Source of the DNA: Candidatus Thiodiazotropha sp. (ex Monitilora ramsayi)
GTDB lineage: Bacteria > Pseudomonadota > Gammaproteobacteria > Chromatiales > Chromatiaceae
Reading direction: 5' to 3'
NCBI GenBank assembly: GCA_025655575.1
Contig: JAHXIP010000015.1
Location: 21,956-85,955, forward strand
DNA: 64,000 nucleotides
Part shown: positions 45,802-54,646 of the stretch, piece by piece
Layout of the letters: every line of letters starts with the position of its first letter
How positions within the stretch are numbered: the stretch's first letter is position 1
Notes under the pieces: generated by a model
The model's input: the letters and a program-made list of their open reading frames with translations, nothing else
What the model was told of the DNA's origin: nothing
The model's database searches: none
Translations under genes and position numbers: made by a program

Positions 45802-46336
45802 GACCGTATTGCAGCTTTTCATAGTGGCCTGGTTTCTGTTACTGACCGCCTGCTCCGGTGACAGTGGCAGTGGACCAAAACAGGTGAAGTGGGACCGGGA
45901 TGCCTGTGAACGCTGCCGGATGGTATTAAGTGATCGATTTCACGCCGCACAGATTCGCTATTTCCCACCTGAGAAAAAGCGCTCAGTTGTTGCCTTCTTT
46001 GATGATATCGGTTGTGCGACGCTATGGTTAGCGGACAACCCCTGGGATAAAGACCCAAAGACCGAGATCTGGGTTGCTGATCACCGCACAGGAGATTGGA
46101 TCGATGCTCGCAGCGCCACCTATGTGAGAGGTAATCTTACACCCATGGAGTATGGATTGGGTGCACAGTTCGATACCACTCCCGGCGGGCTTACATTTGA
46201 GCAGGCCAAACAGCATATCATGGAGGTAGAGAAGCGCTTTAATGTGCATGGTGTGCATCTTTTGGATCGTCTCAAAGAGCAAGCACAACGCAGGGAAGCT
46301 GATAGCAAAGTAGACCCGTCCCACAACCATAACTGA
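45791..46336 (+). CDS. nosL: NosL copper-chaperone lipoprotein
   Basis: 181-aa outer-periplasmic lipoprotein. A signal with lipobox LTAC (Cys 21) precedes the NosL domain, whose copper ligands include the C-x2-C-x-M motif CERCRM near residues 38-43. NosL delivers Cu(I) to apo-NosZ. ATG 45791 lies inside the last codons of nosF and starts the signal directly. An upstream in-frame start (45614) would add 59 residues within nosF. Confidence 0.92.
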   Translation: MSVKTVLQLFIVAWFLLLTACSGDSGSGPKQVKWDRDACERCRMVLSDRFHAAQIRYFPPEKKRSVVAFFDDIGCATLWLADNPWDKDPKTEIWVADHRTGDWIDARSATYVRGNLTPMEYGLGAQFDTTPGGLTFEQAKQHIMEVEKRFNVHGVHLLDRLKEQAQRREADSKVDPSHNHN

Positions 46337-46353
46337 CCTGGAATAAAGCAACG

Positions 46354-47181
46354 ATGAAATATCTCTGGTTGGCAGCTTATACCGACATCATCGAATCTCT
46401 TCGTGCCCGTTGGTTCATGGTCTATGCCATGGTATTCGGTGGTCTGATTGTGATTCTGTTTGCCTTCGGTCTTGCTGAGTCTCGTATCATGGGGTTTACC
46501 GGCCTGTCGCGCTTGTTGATAACCTATATCCAACTCTCCATGGCAATGTTGCCCATCTTTGTTTTAATCACAACAGTCAGATCGGTGGCCGGAGATCGCG
46601 AGGCAGGGGTATTTGAATACCTTCTCTCCCTACCCATCACCCTGAGTGCCTGGTTTTGGGGGCGTGTTTTCGGTCGCTTCTTTGTAGTCTTTCTACCGGT
46701 ATTTCTCGCCATGATAGGCGCCACGGTTTGGGGTATGGCGAAGGGTGCGGATGTACCCTGGCAATTGTTGATCTACTACACAGGCTTGTTGATGGCCCTG
46801 GCCTGGTGCTTTTTGGGTATTGGCATGCTGATCTCCACCCTGGCGCGAAGCGCTGATGTGGCGCAAGGCGCCGCTTTTGTCGTGTGGTTGACCTTGCTGC
46901 TGTTCCTCGACCTTATTCTGCTGGGTGTGTTGATTCAGGAACATCTGCCTCCGGAAACAGCAGTGGCAATTGCCTTAGCGAACCCGATGCAGGTATTTCG
47001 TACCGCTACCATGATGCTATTCGATCCACAGCTGGTGCTGTTAGGTCCGACTGCCTATGTCATACTGGATAACTTCGGTCAGATGGGATATATCACCTAT
47101 GCACTACTCTATCCTATAGCGCTCGGCACTACCTGTGCCGGATTGGGATACCTGTATTTTAAACGTAGCGATCTACCCTAA
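46354..47181 (+). CDS. nosY: NosY ABC transporter permease
   Basis: 275-aa ABC-2-type permease with six hydrophobic segments, the VRSVAGDREAGVFEYLLSLP loop typical of NosY, and IGMLISTLARSADVAQGAAF in the middle. Works with NosF and NosD. It starts 17 bases after nosL. Confidence 0.92.
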   Translation: MKYLWLAAYTDIIESLRARWFMVYAMVFGGLIVILFAFGLAESRIMGFTGLSRLLITYIQLSMAMLPIFVLITTVRSVAGDREAGVFEYLLSLPITLSAWFWGRVFGRFFVVFLPVFLAMIGATVWGMAKGADVPWQLLIYYTGLLMALAWCFLGIGMLISTLARSADVAQGAAFVVWLTLLLFLDLILLGVLIQEHLPPETAVAIALANPMQVFRTATMMLFDPQLVLLGPTAYVILDNFGQMGYITYALLYPIALGTTCAGLGYLYFKRSDLP

Positions 47182-47231
47182 ATTCCGTTGCAGGCATCTA
47201 ACATCTGTCGAAATATTGTGTTGTGTCAGTT

Positions 47232-47720
47232 ATGAATAAAGACAACCGTCTACTCTGGCTTTTCCTGAGCTTGCTGCTGATTGCTGTCAGTGCAGTAGCG
47301 CTCTATAAAACCTGGCCCATTCTGTTTCCAAAAGTCTCTATCTCTGGGCGACTCGATCCCAATTGTGACCTGCGTGCCGGTCCCTGTACTACAGATCTTA
47401 CCGATGGTGGTCGTGTCAGTTTTTCCATTGATCCGCGTGATATTCCTACAATGAAGCCGATAACACTGCATGTCTCGGTTAGTGGTATGGTTGCGCAGGA
47501 AATTGAAGTGGATTTTACCGGTGTGGATATGAATATGGGAATCAACCGGGTAACGATGAACCCAGAATCAGATGGCCAATATAGTGGGGATGGAATACTG
47601 CCTGTCTGTATCAGAGACGCCATGGAATGGGAGGCGAGGGTGTTGATATCCACACGAAAAGGTCTGGTTTCTGTACCTTATCGGTTTATTACCGTTCGTC
47701 CAGGTGTACCTTTGCCTTAA
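47232..47720 (+). CDS. Membrane-anchored periplasmic protein of the nos cluster
   Basis: 162-aa protein with one N-terminal helix (about residues 7-25) and a beta-rich periplasmic part containing two cysteines (NCDLRAGPC near residues 43-51), an MNMG segment (about residues 103-106) that could bind copper through methionines, and a late Cys. I know no assigned name. Place at the end of nosFLY suggests a copper-handling or assembly role, as inference. An in-frame GTG at 47223 is the alternative start. Confidence 0.68.
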   Translation: MNKDNRLLWLFLSLLLIAVSAVALYKTWPILFPKVSISGRLDPNCDLRAGPCTTDLTDGGRVSFSIDPRDIPTMKPITLHVSVSGMVAQEIEVDFTGVDMNMGINRVTMNPESDGQYSGDGILPVCIRDAMEWEARVLISTRKGLVSVPYRFITVRPGVPLP

Positions 47721-47775
47721 GAGGAATATTAGGGACTGTTGCATAAAAGGGACGAATAAATAAATGCAACCGCTC

Positions 47776-48441
47776 TCAGTCATCAACTGTAGAAAGATAA
47801 GCGAAAATATCAGTTAATTCTTCATCGCTGAATTCTTTTAATAACTCTTCTTCAGGCGCCTCTTCATCGTGAATACGGATATGTTCACGATATTTCTTGA
47901 CCTGACGCCAAAGATAATTGGTGTACTGGCCGGCAAGCATGGGTACGGCCTTTTCCATATCGCCTAGACCATCACGACCATGACAGGAGCCACACTCTTT
48001 TCTGTACTGCTTCTTTCCTTGCGCAACATCACCCGGTGCGAGAGGTATCTGCATCAAGCGTTTTGACTCCAGTAGACGCTCATAGGCGTTAAAACCGGCT
48101 TGGCTCTCATCTGCTGGTGGTAATTTTGTCTTGAGAACGATTTTTTCAAGAAAGTGGGATATGTCCTGTATATCATCATCCGGCATCTGACGGTCGTCTA
48201 TATACTCCACCATAGCGAGGTTGGGACGTTTACGATCACGAAATAGGTGGAGCTGTTTAGCTAAAAAAGCACTCGGCATCCCCGCCAATCTTGGATATTC
48301 TCCCTCTTTCCCACCTTGGCCGTATTCGCCATGACAACCGGCACAGACTTCGTTGATTTCCTCACCATTTTCGAGATCTATAGCAAGGCTTAAACCCGGC
48401 AGAAAAAGGATACACAATATGATTTTTATGCGATATAGCAT
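47776..48441 (-). CDS. Diheme cytochrome c4-like protein
   Basis: 221-aa periplasmic protein with a signal peptide (to about residue 20) and two heme motifs, CAGCH near residues 34-38 and CGSCH near residues 151-155, with cytochrome c4 words (PRLAGMPSAFLAKQL, PMLAGQYTNYLWRQ). Faces the nos operon tail to tail and has its own FNR-type operator, so it is probably an anaerobically induced electron carrier. Confidence 0.88.
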   Translation of the reverse strand: MLYRIKIILCILFLPGLSLAIDLENGEEINEVCAGCHGEYGQGGKEGEYPRLAGMPSAFLAKQLHLFRDRKRPNLAMVEYIDDRQMPDDDIQDISHFLEKIVLKTKLPPADESQAGFNAYERLLESKRLMQIPLAPGDVAQGKKQYRKECGSCHGRDGLGDMEKAVPMLAGQYTNYLWRQVKKYREHIRIHDEEAPEEELLKEFSDEELTDIFAYLSTVDD

Positions 48442-48752
48442 CTGGTAGGGGCATTATATAGTATATAAGAATGTGAACGGCGCAAAAAAGTTTTTCTTGA
48501 TTTCACCACAGTATCAAATGATCTGTTTGATGTTGATCAAATTAAGAAAATGATGCGAGTGCCTTAAGATAGGTTATATAGCAATATCATTTAGTGAAAA
48601 ACCTGAAAATTTGTAATGAATAATAAGCGGGTCAGAGCACTGCTCTATTAATAGTCAAAATACCAACTTCATATTTATCTATCAGTGCAGAAATCCTTAT
48701 TATTTACAGTTTTATTGTGCATTCAGTAACCTAAATAATTTACGAAAATGAG
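48442..48752. other. Intergenic region with FNR-type operator
   Basis: 311 AT-rich bases between the c4-like cytochrome (transcribed leftwards) and the end of the ketosynthase-like operon. Contains the operator at 48527-48540 and a TATAAT word on the minus strand (48453-48458). Nothing else recognised. Confidence 0.6.
48527..48540 (-). promoter_or_regulatory. FNR/DNR-type operator for the c4-like cytochrome
   Basis: TTGATGTTGATCAA, perfect consensus match, 86-99 bases before the minus-strand start at 48441. Confidence 0.72.
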
Positions 48753-49388
48753 CTAACCATATTTAGCAAAACAAATTTTTCCTTCACCTGTTGGCAAGAA
48801 TGCCTCCCTATGTTCTAAGCAATTTTTGACAAACACACTCATTGCAATAGTCGGGCTATCGACCGGTTGTGGATCATCGTGTTCTTGAAATTCAGCAACT
48901 TCAGTTATCATGCCGAGTGACGACTTGCTGTGGCTACTTTCCATGAGCATTCCGACACAGCGGCTGTGCTCAGATACATCAATCGCAAGTACAAGACATT
49001 CTTCTACGGACTCATCAATTGAGGAAAGATCGTGTATTGCCTGGCAGAAAGCACCATACAACGCCTCACTACTACCGGACAGGGTGTAGTTGGGTCCCTG
49101 AATATTCAGTAAGCGGGAGATGATCGCTGCTGAGCTGTTTGCCAGCGTCAAGGGGAAATGGGCAGGATTGGCAAAGCCCGGCCCCTGTTCCAATGCATTT
49201 TCCCAAAATACGACTGACGCGGCAGCACCACTATCCAAGGTGGCAAGGTAGATTCCTCGTGTTTCTGGATTGCACTTGAAACCATCCATCTGCTCTTTAA
49301 GTTTTTCGGCAGTCCATGAGAGTACCTCATCATAGGGGAGAGTTGTGTCTGGTTTGAGATCGACTATCTGTCGTAAATAGGCTTGCAT
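48753..49388 (-). CDS. Ketosynthase-like protein lacking the catalytic Cys
   Basis: 211-aa protein resembling the beta-ketoacyl synthase N-terminal-like family (Ketoacyl-synt_2). The segment NIQGPNYTLSGSSEALYGA (about residues 96-114) aligns with the nucleophile loop of ketosynthases, but Ser 104 stands where the Cys should be, so condensing activity is unlikely. A chain-length-factor-like or scaffold role with the neighbouring KS is possible. ATG 49388 overlaps the KS stop (TGATG). Longer upstream frames lie inside the KS gene. Confidence 0.7.
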   Translation of the reverse strand: MQAYLRQIVDLKPDTTLPYDEVLSWTAEKLKEQMDGFKCNPETRGIYLATLDSGAAASVVFWENALEQGPGFANPAHFPLTLANSSAAIISRLLNIQGPNYTLSGSSEALYGAFCQAIHDLSSIDESVEECLVLAIDVSEHSRCVGMLMESSHSKSSLGMITEVAEFQEHDDPQPVDSPTIAMSVFVKNCLEHREAFLPTGEGKICFAKYG

Positions 49389-50521
49389 CAGGCAGCGCCC
49401 ATCAACAAGGCGGAGTTCAATCCACCAAAGGCATAGCCACAATTCAATGCCCAGCGTAGGGCGGGTAGTGATCGGGTTTCTTGTACGATATCCAGTGTAA
49501 ATGCCGGATCCGCATGACAATAGTTTGTTGTGGGTGGTAAAGCTTTTTTTCGTAATGCGAGAGCCGTGATGACCGCTTCCACCGCTGTGGCAGCACCCAG
49601 GGAGTGTCCGATTGCACCTTTGTATCCAGAAACCGGTGGTTGATGAGGAAATGTCCGTGCTATCGCATTGGCTTCCGCGTCGTCTGAGGCTCGAGTGCCG
49701 CTGCCATGTGCACATATCCAATCCACTTCTGTGGCGTCAATGCCGGCTTTGTGGACAGCTTTTTGCATCGCCTGACTCATACCCCACCCATCAGGTAGCG
49801 GTGCCGTTGGATGGTAAGCGTCACAACTCAAGCCAAGTGACTCAACAGATGCCAGTGGCTCGACTCTCCTTTGAAGAACACGCTCTTCCGATTCCAAAAT
49901 CAGGAATGCTGCAGCTTCGCCCAACTGCATACCGGAACGATCACGGTCAAAAGGCCGGCAGTAGTCGCCAGCCATAGCACGTGATCTGCTAAATCCTGTC
50001 ATGGCAATTCGTGAAAAGGGTTCGACACCGCCCGCAATTACCGCATCTGCCCGGCCTGATCGTATCGCTTCGATACCCGCACCCAAGGCGTAGTTTCCTG
50101 CTGCACAAGCAGTACCATAGGCACGCTGAGGGCCATGTACTTTTAGCGCTTGCTGAATGGCACGAGGATAGACCATGATCGATGCCTGACTTAGATCCAA
50201 TGGTTTGCCTTCCGCCGCCTGCTCGTATGCGACGCTTTCTCCCATGGTAGCGCCGACGAAGACACCGATATTTCCATCTAAAGGCAAAGCAGCTTGTTGG
50301 ACTGCCAGACTGGCAGCGCGAACTGCAAGTTTTTGTCCCCGCATTGGGTCCAGCCAAGCGCCGTCATTTATCCTGCAAGCCCGGGCAATACGAAAACCCT
50401 GTTCTTTGAGATCAAGCCATTCGCAAGAGGCAGTCTGTCCCTTGACAAGGGCTTGCCAGAGTTGATCTGGTGTCTCACCGAGTGGGGTGAGAATACCCAT
50501 GCCTGTGATATAGACTTTCAC
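49388..50521 (-). CDS. Beta-ketoacyl-ACP synthase (KAS II/FabF-like)
   Basis: 377-aa condensing enzyme of the thiolase fold. The catalytic triad is intact: Cys 139 in GTACAAGN, His 272 in AHGSGT and His 306 in KGAIGHSLGA. GTG 50521 overlaps the ACP stop (GTGA) and begins at the usual VYITGMG start of KAS proteins. An upstream in-frame ATG (50581) would add 20 residues inside the ACP gene. It is shorter than FabF (about 410 aa). Elongates an acyl chain on the adjacent ACP, presumably for a specialised lipid or polyketide. Confidence 0.9.
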   Translation of the reverse strand: MKVYITGMGILTPLGETPDQLWQALVKGQTASCEWLDLKEQGFRIARACRINDGAWLDPMRGQKLAVRAASLAVQQAALPLDGNIGVFVGATMGESVAYEQAAEGKPLDLSQASIMVYPRAIQQALKVHGPQRAYGTACAAGNYALGAGIEAIRSGRADAVIAGGVEPFSRIAMTGFSRSRAMAGDYCRPFDRDRSGMQLGEAAAFLILESEERVLQRRVEPLASVESLGLSCDAYHPTAPLPDGWGMSQAMQKAVHKAGIDATEVDWICAHGSGTRASDDAEANAIARTFPHQPPVSGYKGAIGHSLGAATAVEAVITALALRKKALPPTTNYCHADPAFTLDIVQETRSLPALRWALNCGYAFGGLNSALLMGAA

Positions 50522-50778
50522 ATTGATTGATGTTGTTGAATGTATTCGGTGACTTTTGCCAGACATGTCAGGGATTGCCACTCATCATCCGGTACTTGCA
50601 GGCGGAACGCCTGCTCAACCCGTGCGATGTATTCGACGCGAGTGAGTGAATCCATACCCATATCCGGATAAAACGGCATATCGACAGGCACCTGTGCAGG
50701 CAGTTTCAGTTTCATTTCGGCTAGTTCTTTCACTAAGACAGCTATGATTTCACCACTGTTATCAATTACAGAACTCAT
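50518..50778 (-). CDS. Acyl carrier protein
   Basis: 86-aa ACP with the phosphopantetheine serine in D-M-G-M-D-S44-L and acidic helix II. GGGAG lies before ATG 50778. An in-frame extension upstream overlaps the C25-like gene and is not needed. Overlaps the KS start. It forms a dedicated carrier for the KS pair rather than the housekeeping AcpP, judged by its sequence and context. Confidence 0.88.
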   Translation of the reverse strand: MSSVIDNSGEIIAVLVKELAEMKLKLPAQVPVDMPFYPDMGMDSLTRVEYIARVEQAFRLQVPDDEWQSLTCLAKVTEYIQQHQSM

Positions 50779-50791
50779 TGTTACTCCCACT

Positions 50792-51709
50792 CTATGGATA
50801 TACCGGTATTTTTGATGCCGACTCATTTGCCGACGAAGCACTGACTAATGGCGAAAGAGGATCTCCGATAATACGGTAATCGCTGATGGCATCATCATTG
50901 ATAGGCAGTGCATGGGTAATTAATTCACCCACGGTAGTAACATTTGCCGCCAAAGCCTGAATCAATCGTATTGCCCAGCGTGTATTATCCCGATGTAAGG
51001 TGTCGGTCACCGAGCCGAATACCGCTCCGGCAACACCAGACAAGGTTATCTTTTCCGCAAAGGAAACACCTGTACGTCTGCGACTGGCTGTCCGGCAACA
51101 GAGTGAAAATAGTGCGCCAAGTGGTTCACTGGCGGGAGAGTTGAAATGCTGTGCACGCGTACCTCTGTAGCCCACCCAGCCATTCGGTCGTCCATGCCCA
51201 ACATAGACTGCTGCTGCAAGGCCGGTTCCTAATCCCTTGATCATATCTTCACGGAACATCATATCGCTGGTCCAGCGGTAGACAGCGGTATGTTGTTGCT
51301 GAAGGATATCTTCGATGCGTCTGGCCAGCTGTAAGTACCGGGGTTGCCACTGCGCCAGCACGGCAATCGATTCGGGATGTTTCATCTGACGCTGATGAAT
51401 GGCGGCCGCCTTGTGTGAAAATACAGCCAGGCTCTTATCATTCAAATGAGGGACCCAACCGACCGGGATTATCCTATCTGCCCCGGCCCGGATAACCGGG
51501 CCGGGTAGCACGGTACCCGGTGCACGACGTCCTGGACCGACAAGGAGTATAGCATCACTACTTTGAGCCATTTCCCTTAGTGTGGAAGGCGCCGGGAGGG
51601 TTTCTCCAGAATCCTGCCAGTCCACATGATACTGCTTGCTCTGATAGGCAGTTATCAAGGGTTGTAACAGCTCAAGGCAATACTTAGTTGTGATAATACT
51701 AATCTTCAA
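50792..51709 (-). CDS. Caspase-fold (C25/gingipain-like) putative cysteine peptidase
   Basis: 305-aa protein lacking a signal peptide. A His-Cys dyad typical of clan CD peptidases is visible: His 172 in AVYVGHG after a hydrophobic strand, and Cys 204/205 in ALFSLCC at the end of the next strand. The C-terminal DYRIIGDPLSPL resembles the closing GDP motif of C25 peptidase domains. It starts at TTG 51709, nine bases after the repeat protein. It may process the repeat protein or another substrate. Protease activity is inferred. Confidence 0.65.
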   Translation of the reverse strand: MKISIITTKYCLELLQPLITAYQSKQYHVDWQDSGETLPAPSTLREMAQSSDAILLVGPGRRAPGTVLPGPVIRAGADRIIPVGWVPHLNDKSLAVFSHKAAAIHQRQMKHPESIAVLAQWQPRYLQLARRIEDILQQQHTAVYRWTSDMMFREDMIKGLGTGLAAAVYVGHGRPNGWVGYRGTRAQHFNSPASEPLGALFSLCCRTASRRRTGVSFAEKITLSGVAGAVFGSVTDTLHRDNTRWAIRLIQALAANVTTVGELITHALPINDDAISDYRIIGDPLSPLVSASSANESASKIPVYP

Positions 51710-51718
51710 TGTTGATTC

Positions 51719-54646
51719 TCATGCCGCATTGCGGATAGCATCGATGTAAGGTTGCCAGGGTTGATAATTGGCTGCCGGTTGGTTCAGTAGAATCTTGCGT
51801 ACAAAGTAATGCATGGCGATTTGTCCCTGAGCCTCACGGTTGAAAGTATCGATATCGCCACCTGCCGCATTTAATTCTGCCTGACCGCCTTCGCCTGTCA
51901 CCCTGCCAGTATCCAGTGAATCCGTACCGCCGACATAGTCGATTGTAATGGAAGTATTACTGACACCTTCATCATAGCCATAGTTGTAGGCATCATCATT
52001 CACGACCTGGGCATGAATGGCCTGTGACAGATAAAACGGGCCTTCGACCTCATTCTGCCAGACGTGACACAACTCATGAATCAGCGTATGTCGTGGTACA
52101 CCCAAAGTCCCTGTACCATCGATATCAATCGCATCGTCCAGGTCAAAGTTAATGATGTTGCTGGTAACAAAAGCACGTGATTGCGGATTGCCGGTAAAAA
52201 AGTCCTGAATGCCGAAAATAATATCATTAGCAAGGCTTTCTACAGCGATGTAGGTGTCATCTAGATCAATAGCATCATCATAGACTTCGCGCGCATCTGC
52301 TTTCTCGTTGTCGCTCAGTGGCCGGTAACTGGAAAGTGTTGCCATGAGTATGCCGATAACGGTTCCTAACGCACCTGCTGCAACTTCAACAACCGCATTG
52401 AGGATATCTATTACCGCGCGACCGATATTGCGCAGAGTCAGGGTGACTTCCTCGATGAACTGTTCGCCTGTATCGACAATGACAGCCTGATAAAGATCAT
52501 TCAGGGTTTGTCCCAATGAATCAATTGCCTGAAGAAAGTTTTCCAGTGCCTGATTCGGATGTTTAATGGTCTCTGTAATGAGGGTCGCGAGTGTTACACC
52601 AGCTTCCAGTGCCCCCTTAGTGATCTCAGCAACAATCGCAACACTACGGGATGCCATCCAGGCGGCTAGTTTGGCGATCTCATATCCTACGTCAAGCACT
52701 CCCTTGACAAATTTGGCAAGCCCAGGCAGGAAATCTTTCTGTAGGTAATTAAGGACATAACTGACAGAATTACCCAGTTTTACAGTCGCTTCTCCCAGCG
52801 CCTCCAATGCCGCATCACCGACAGCAGCAGCCCAATCAATGACATCGCTGATAGCAGTTCCAATGTCCTCAAATATTTCCAACATTCGATCAAAAAATGC
52901 CTGGCCCTGTTGCATAGCCCAGTCCATTACTTCAGTCACACTGCGTTTTACATAGCGAATTGCCAATACGGTTTCTCGCCACAGTTTTGAGGCAAGTGCT
53001 TCACCTCTGTCGAGCAGCCACTCAAATATATCGCCGACTGGGCCGAGTGCTTGTAATACACCGTTAATAATTTTACGCAGAACATAATATGAGGCAGTGG
53101 CTACTGCTTCCAGAATCTCGGTAACGGCAGCGCCGACTTCGAGTGCTGCTTCAATGAAGCGGGCTGCAGTACGGTAGGTGAACTCAACCATGGATAGCGT
53201 GAACTCTGCAATAGTTTTACCCAGCTCAAAGGCTGCCTTGACAACACTTTTTAAAAGATCAAATGCGATAGCCGCAACATCGCGTAGCAGCGTGATAAGT
53301 GTCTGTCCCAGACGGAATGCGGCATCAACTACCTTTTTGATTGCTTCAAGACCATGAGATGCTATTTCGACTACCATATCGATGATTAATTTGCCGGCTT
53401 TCAGGAGCCCATCGACAATCTTTGTCGCGATGTCTATCGCTGCATTGGCAATATAGGTAGTAAATTCTACCAGAGTAGTGCCGATCTCAGCAGCAGCTTC
53501 TGCAATCTCCTTGACCAGATCAGCGCCTGCATCAACCACTTCGTCGAAGAGTTCTGCTAGGCTGTTGCCAAGGTCGCGCATAGAACGGACAACCTGGTTA
53601 AATAAATCACCTGGTCGAGTCACGGCAGCTTCTAGTATTTCAAGTATGGTCTTGCCTACCTCAAGAAGCGCCTTGACGCTGTTTCTGATAAGGGTATAGG
53701 TGAACTGCAAGGCCTGTGACAGGATATTACCTATCGATTTGCCGATTTCAATTAATGCTTCAACGCCTCTTTTAACGATGTCATATGTCTTGGTGGCTAA
53801 CCATTCAAGCAATTCCCCTAATGTTCTACTTAGCTGATCGATTGCTTTCAATACCGTTACCAAAGCATCTTTGGCCAGATTAAAAGCGGCTTCTAGCACA
53901 TCTGCCATAGCTTTACCGATATCTTCGATGGCTTTGACGATTTTTTTTACCAGTTGATAGCCAGTAACAACTGCTGCTTCAAGTAATTCAAAAATTGTTT
54001 TACCCGCCTCAATCAAGGCACGCACTAAATCGGCAACTTCCTCTGCAATCCAGTTCGCCACATCGACTATTGCCTGTGCAAGAGACTCGACAGCATCCAC
54101 AATAGCATCAACCACGGCAGTCACGGCGTCAGAAATCGCATCGGCCACATCCTCGAAAAACTCTACAACTGCAGAATCTGTTTCAGGATTGATCGGTTGG
54201 TTAGCCGCTTCCATTTTTCTGATTTCATGCCCTGAATCCCGCAACCAAATCATGACATCAAGCAATGCGTCCTTATCTTTTTTACCATTCTTTTTAAGCA
54301 CAAAATCCCGCATGATCAAACGACCATGTTGCCTCGGCAATTGGCTAATAGCATGTACAATACCGCGACCTTCACCGGCATTGCGGTAACCCTGTATCAA
54401 CACCATACGTTCTTCTTTGGGGAGTAAAGCCGCCTGCTGGAATACCTCTCGATGCTGCTTGGGATCCTGCAGGGTCACAGCGTAAGCCTCCGCCAGTTTG
54501 ACTGCATTTTCCGGTTTGTTTTTATATGTCTCTCGAAGAGCGGGGGTCAGGTCAACCGCATTGAAGTTAATCTGTTTGAGTTTTTTTACAACATTAACCC
54601 GGTTGTCGAGTGATATGTCGGCCAAGGCGCGGCTGATCTTATTCAT
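51719..54646 (-). CDS. Giant 29-residue-repeat helical protein with HExxH metalloprotease-like domain
   Basis: 975-aa protein without signal peptide. Residues 1-180 form a mixed helical head. Residues about 186-770 are some 19 tandem amphipathic units of 29 residues (G-x-x-I-x-E-L-L-E-A at the unit start, for example residues 215, 244, 273, 302, 331 and 360; two units are 30 and one 33). Residues 775-975 hold H857-E-L-C-H861-VWQ, a zinc metalloprotease signature whose HExxHxxQ form recalls the eCIS-core/DUF4157 domain. ATG 54646 has GGAG six bases upstream. First gene of the five-gene operon. Function unknown. Confidence 0.8.
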   Translation of the reverse strand: MNKISRALADISLDNRVNVVKKLKQINFNAVDLTPALRETYKNKPENAVKLAEAYAVTLQDPKQHREVFQQAALLPKEERMVLIQGYRNAGEGRGIVHAISQLPRQHGRLIMRDFVLKKNGKKDKDALLDVMIWLRDSGHEIRKMEAANQPINPETDSAVVEFFEDVADAISDAVTAVVDAIVDAVESLAQAIVDVANWIAEEVADLVRALIEAGKTIFELLEAAVVTGYQLVKKIVKAIEDIGKAMADVLEAAFNLAKDALVTVLKAIDQLSRTLGELLEWLATKTYDIVKRGVEALIEIGKSIGNILSQALQFTYTLIRNSVKALLEVGKTILEILEAAVTRPGDLFNQVVRSMRDLGNSLAELFDEVVDAGADLVKEIAEAAAEIGTTLVEFTTYIANAAIDIATKIVDGLLKAGKLIIDMVVEIASHGLEAIKKVVDAAFRLGQTLITLLRDVAAIAFDLLKSVVKAAFELGKTIAEFTLSMVEFTYRTAARFIEAALEVGAAVTEILEAVATASYYVLRKIINGVLQALGPVGDIFEWLLDRGEALASKLWRETVLAIRYVKRSVTEVMDWAMQQGQAFFDRMLEIFEDIGTAISDVIDWAAAVGDAALEALGEATVKLGNSVSYVLNYLQKDFLPGLAKFVKGVLDVGYEIAKLAAWMASRSVAIVAEITKGALEAGVTLATLITETIKHPNQALENFLQAIDSLGQTLNDLYQAVIVDTGEQFIEEVTLTLRNIGRAVIDILNAVVEVAAGALGTVIGILMATLSSYRPLSDNEKADAREVYDDAIDLDDTYIAVESLANDIIFGIQDFFTGNPQSRAFVTSNIINFDLDDAIDIDGTGTLGVPRHTLIHELCHVWQNEVEGPFYLSQAIHAQVVNDDAYNYGYDEGVSNTSITIDYVGGTDSLDTGRVTGEGGQAELNAAGGDIDTFNREAQGQIAMHYFVRKILLNQPAANYQPWQPYIDAIRNAA

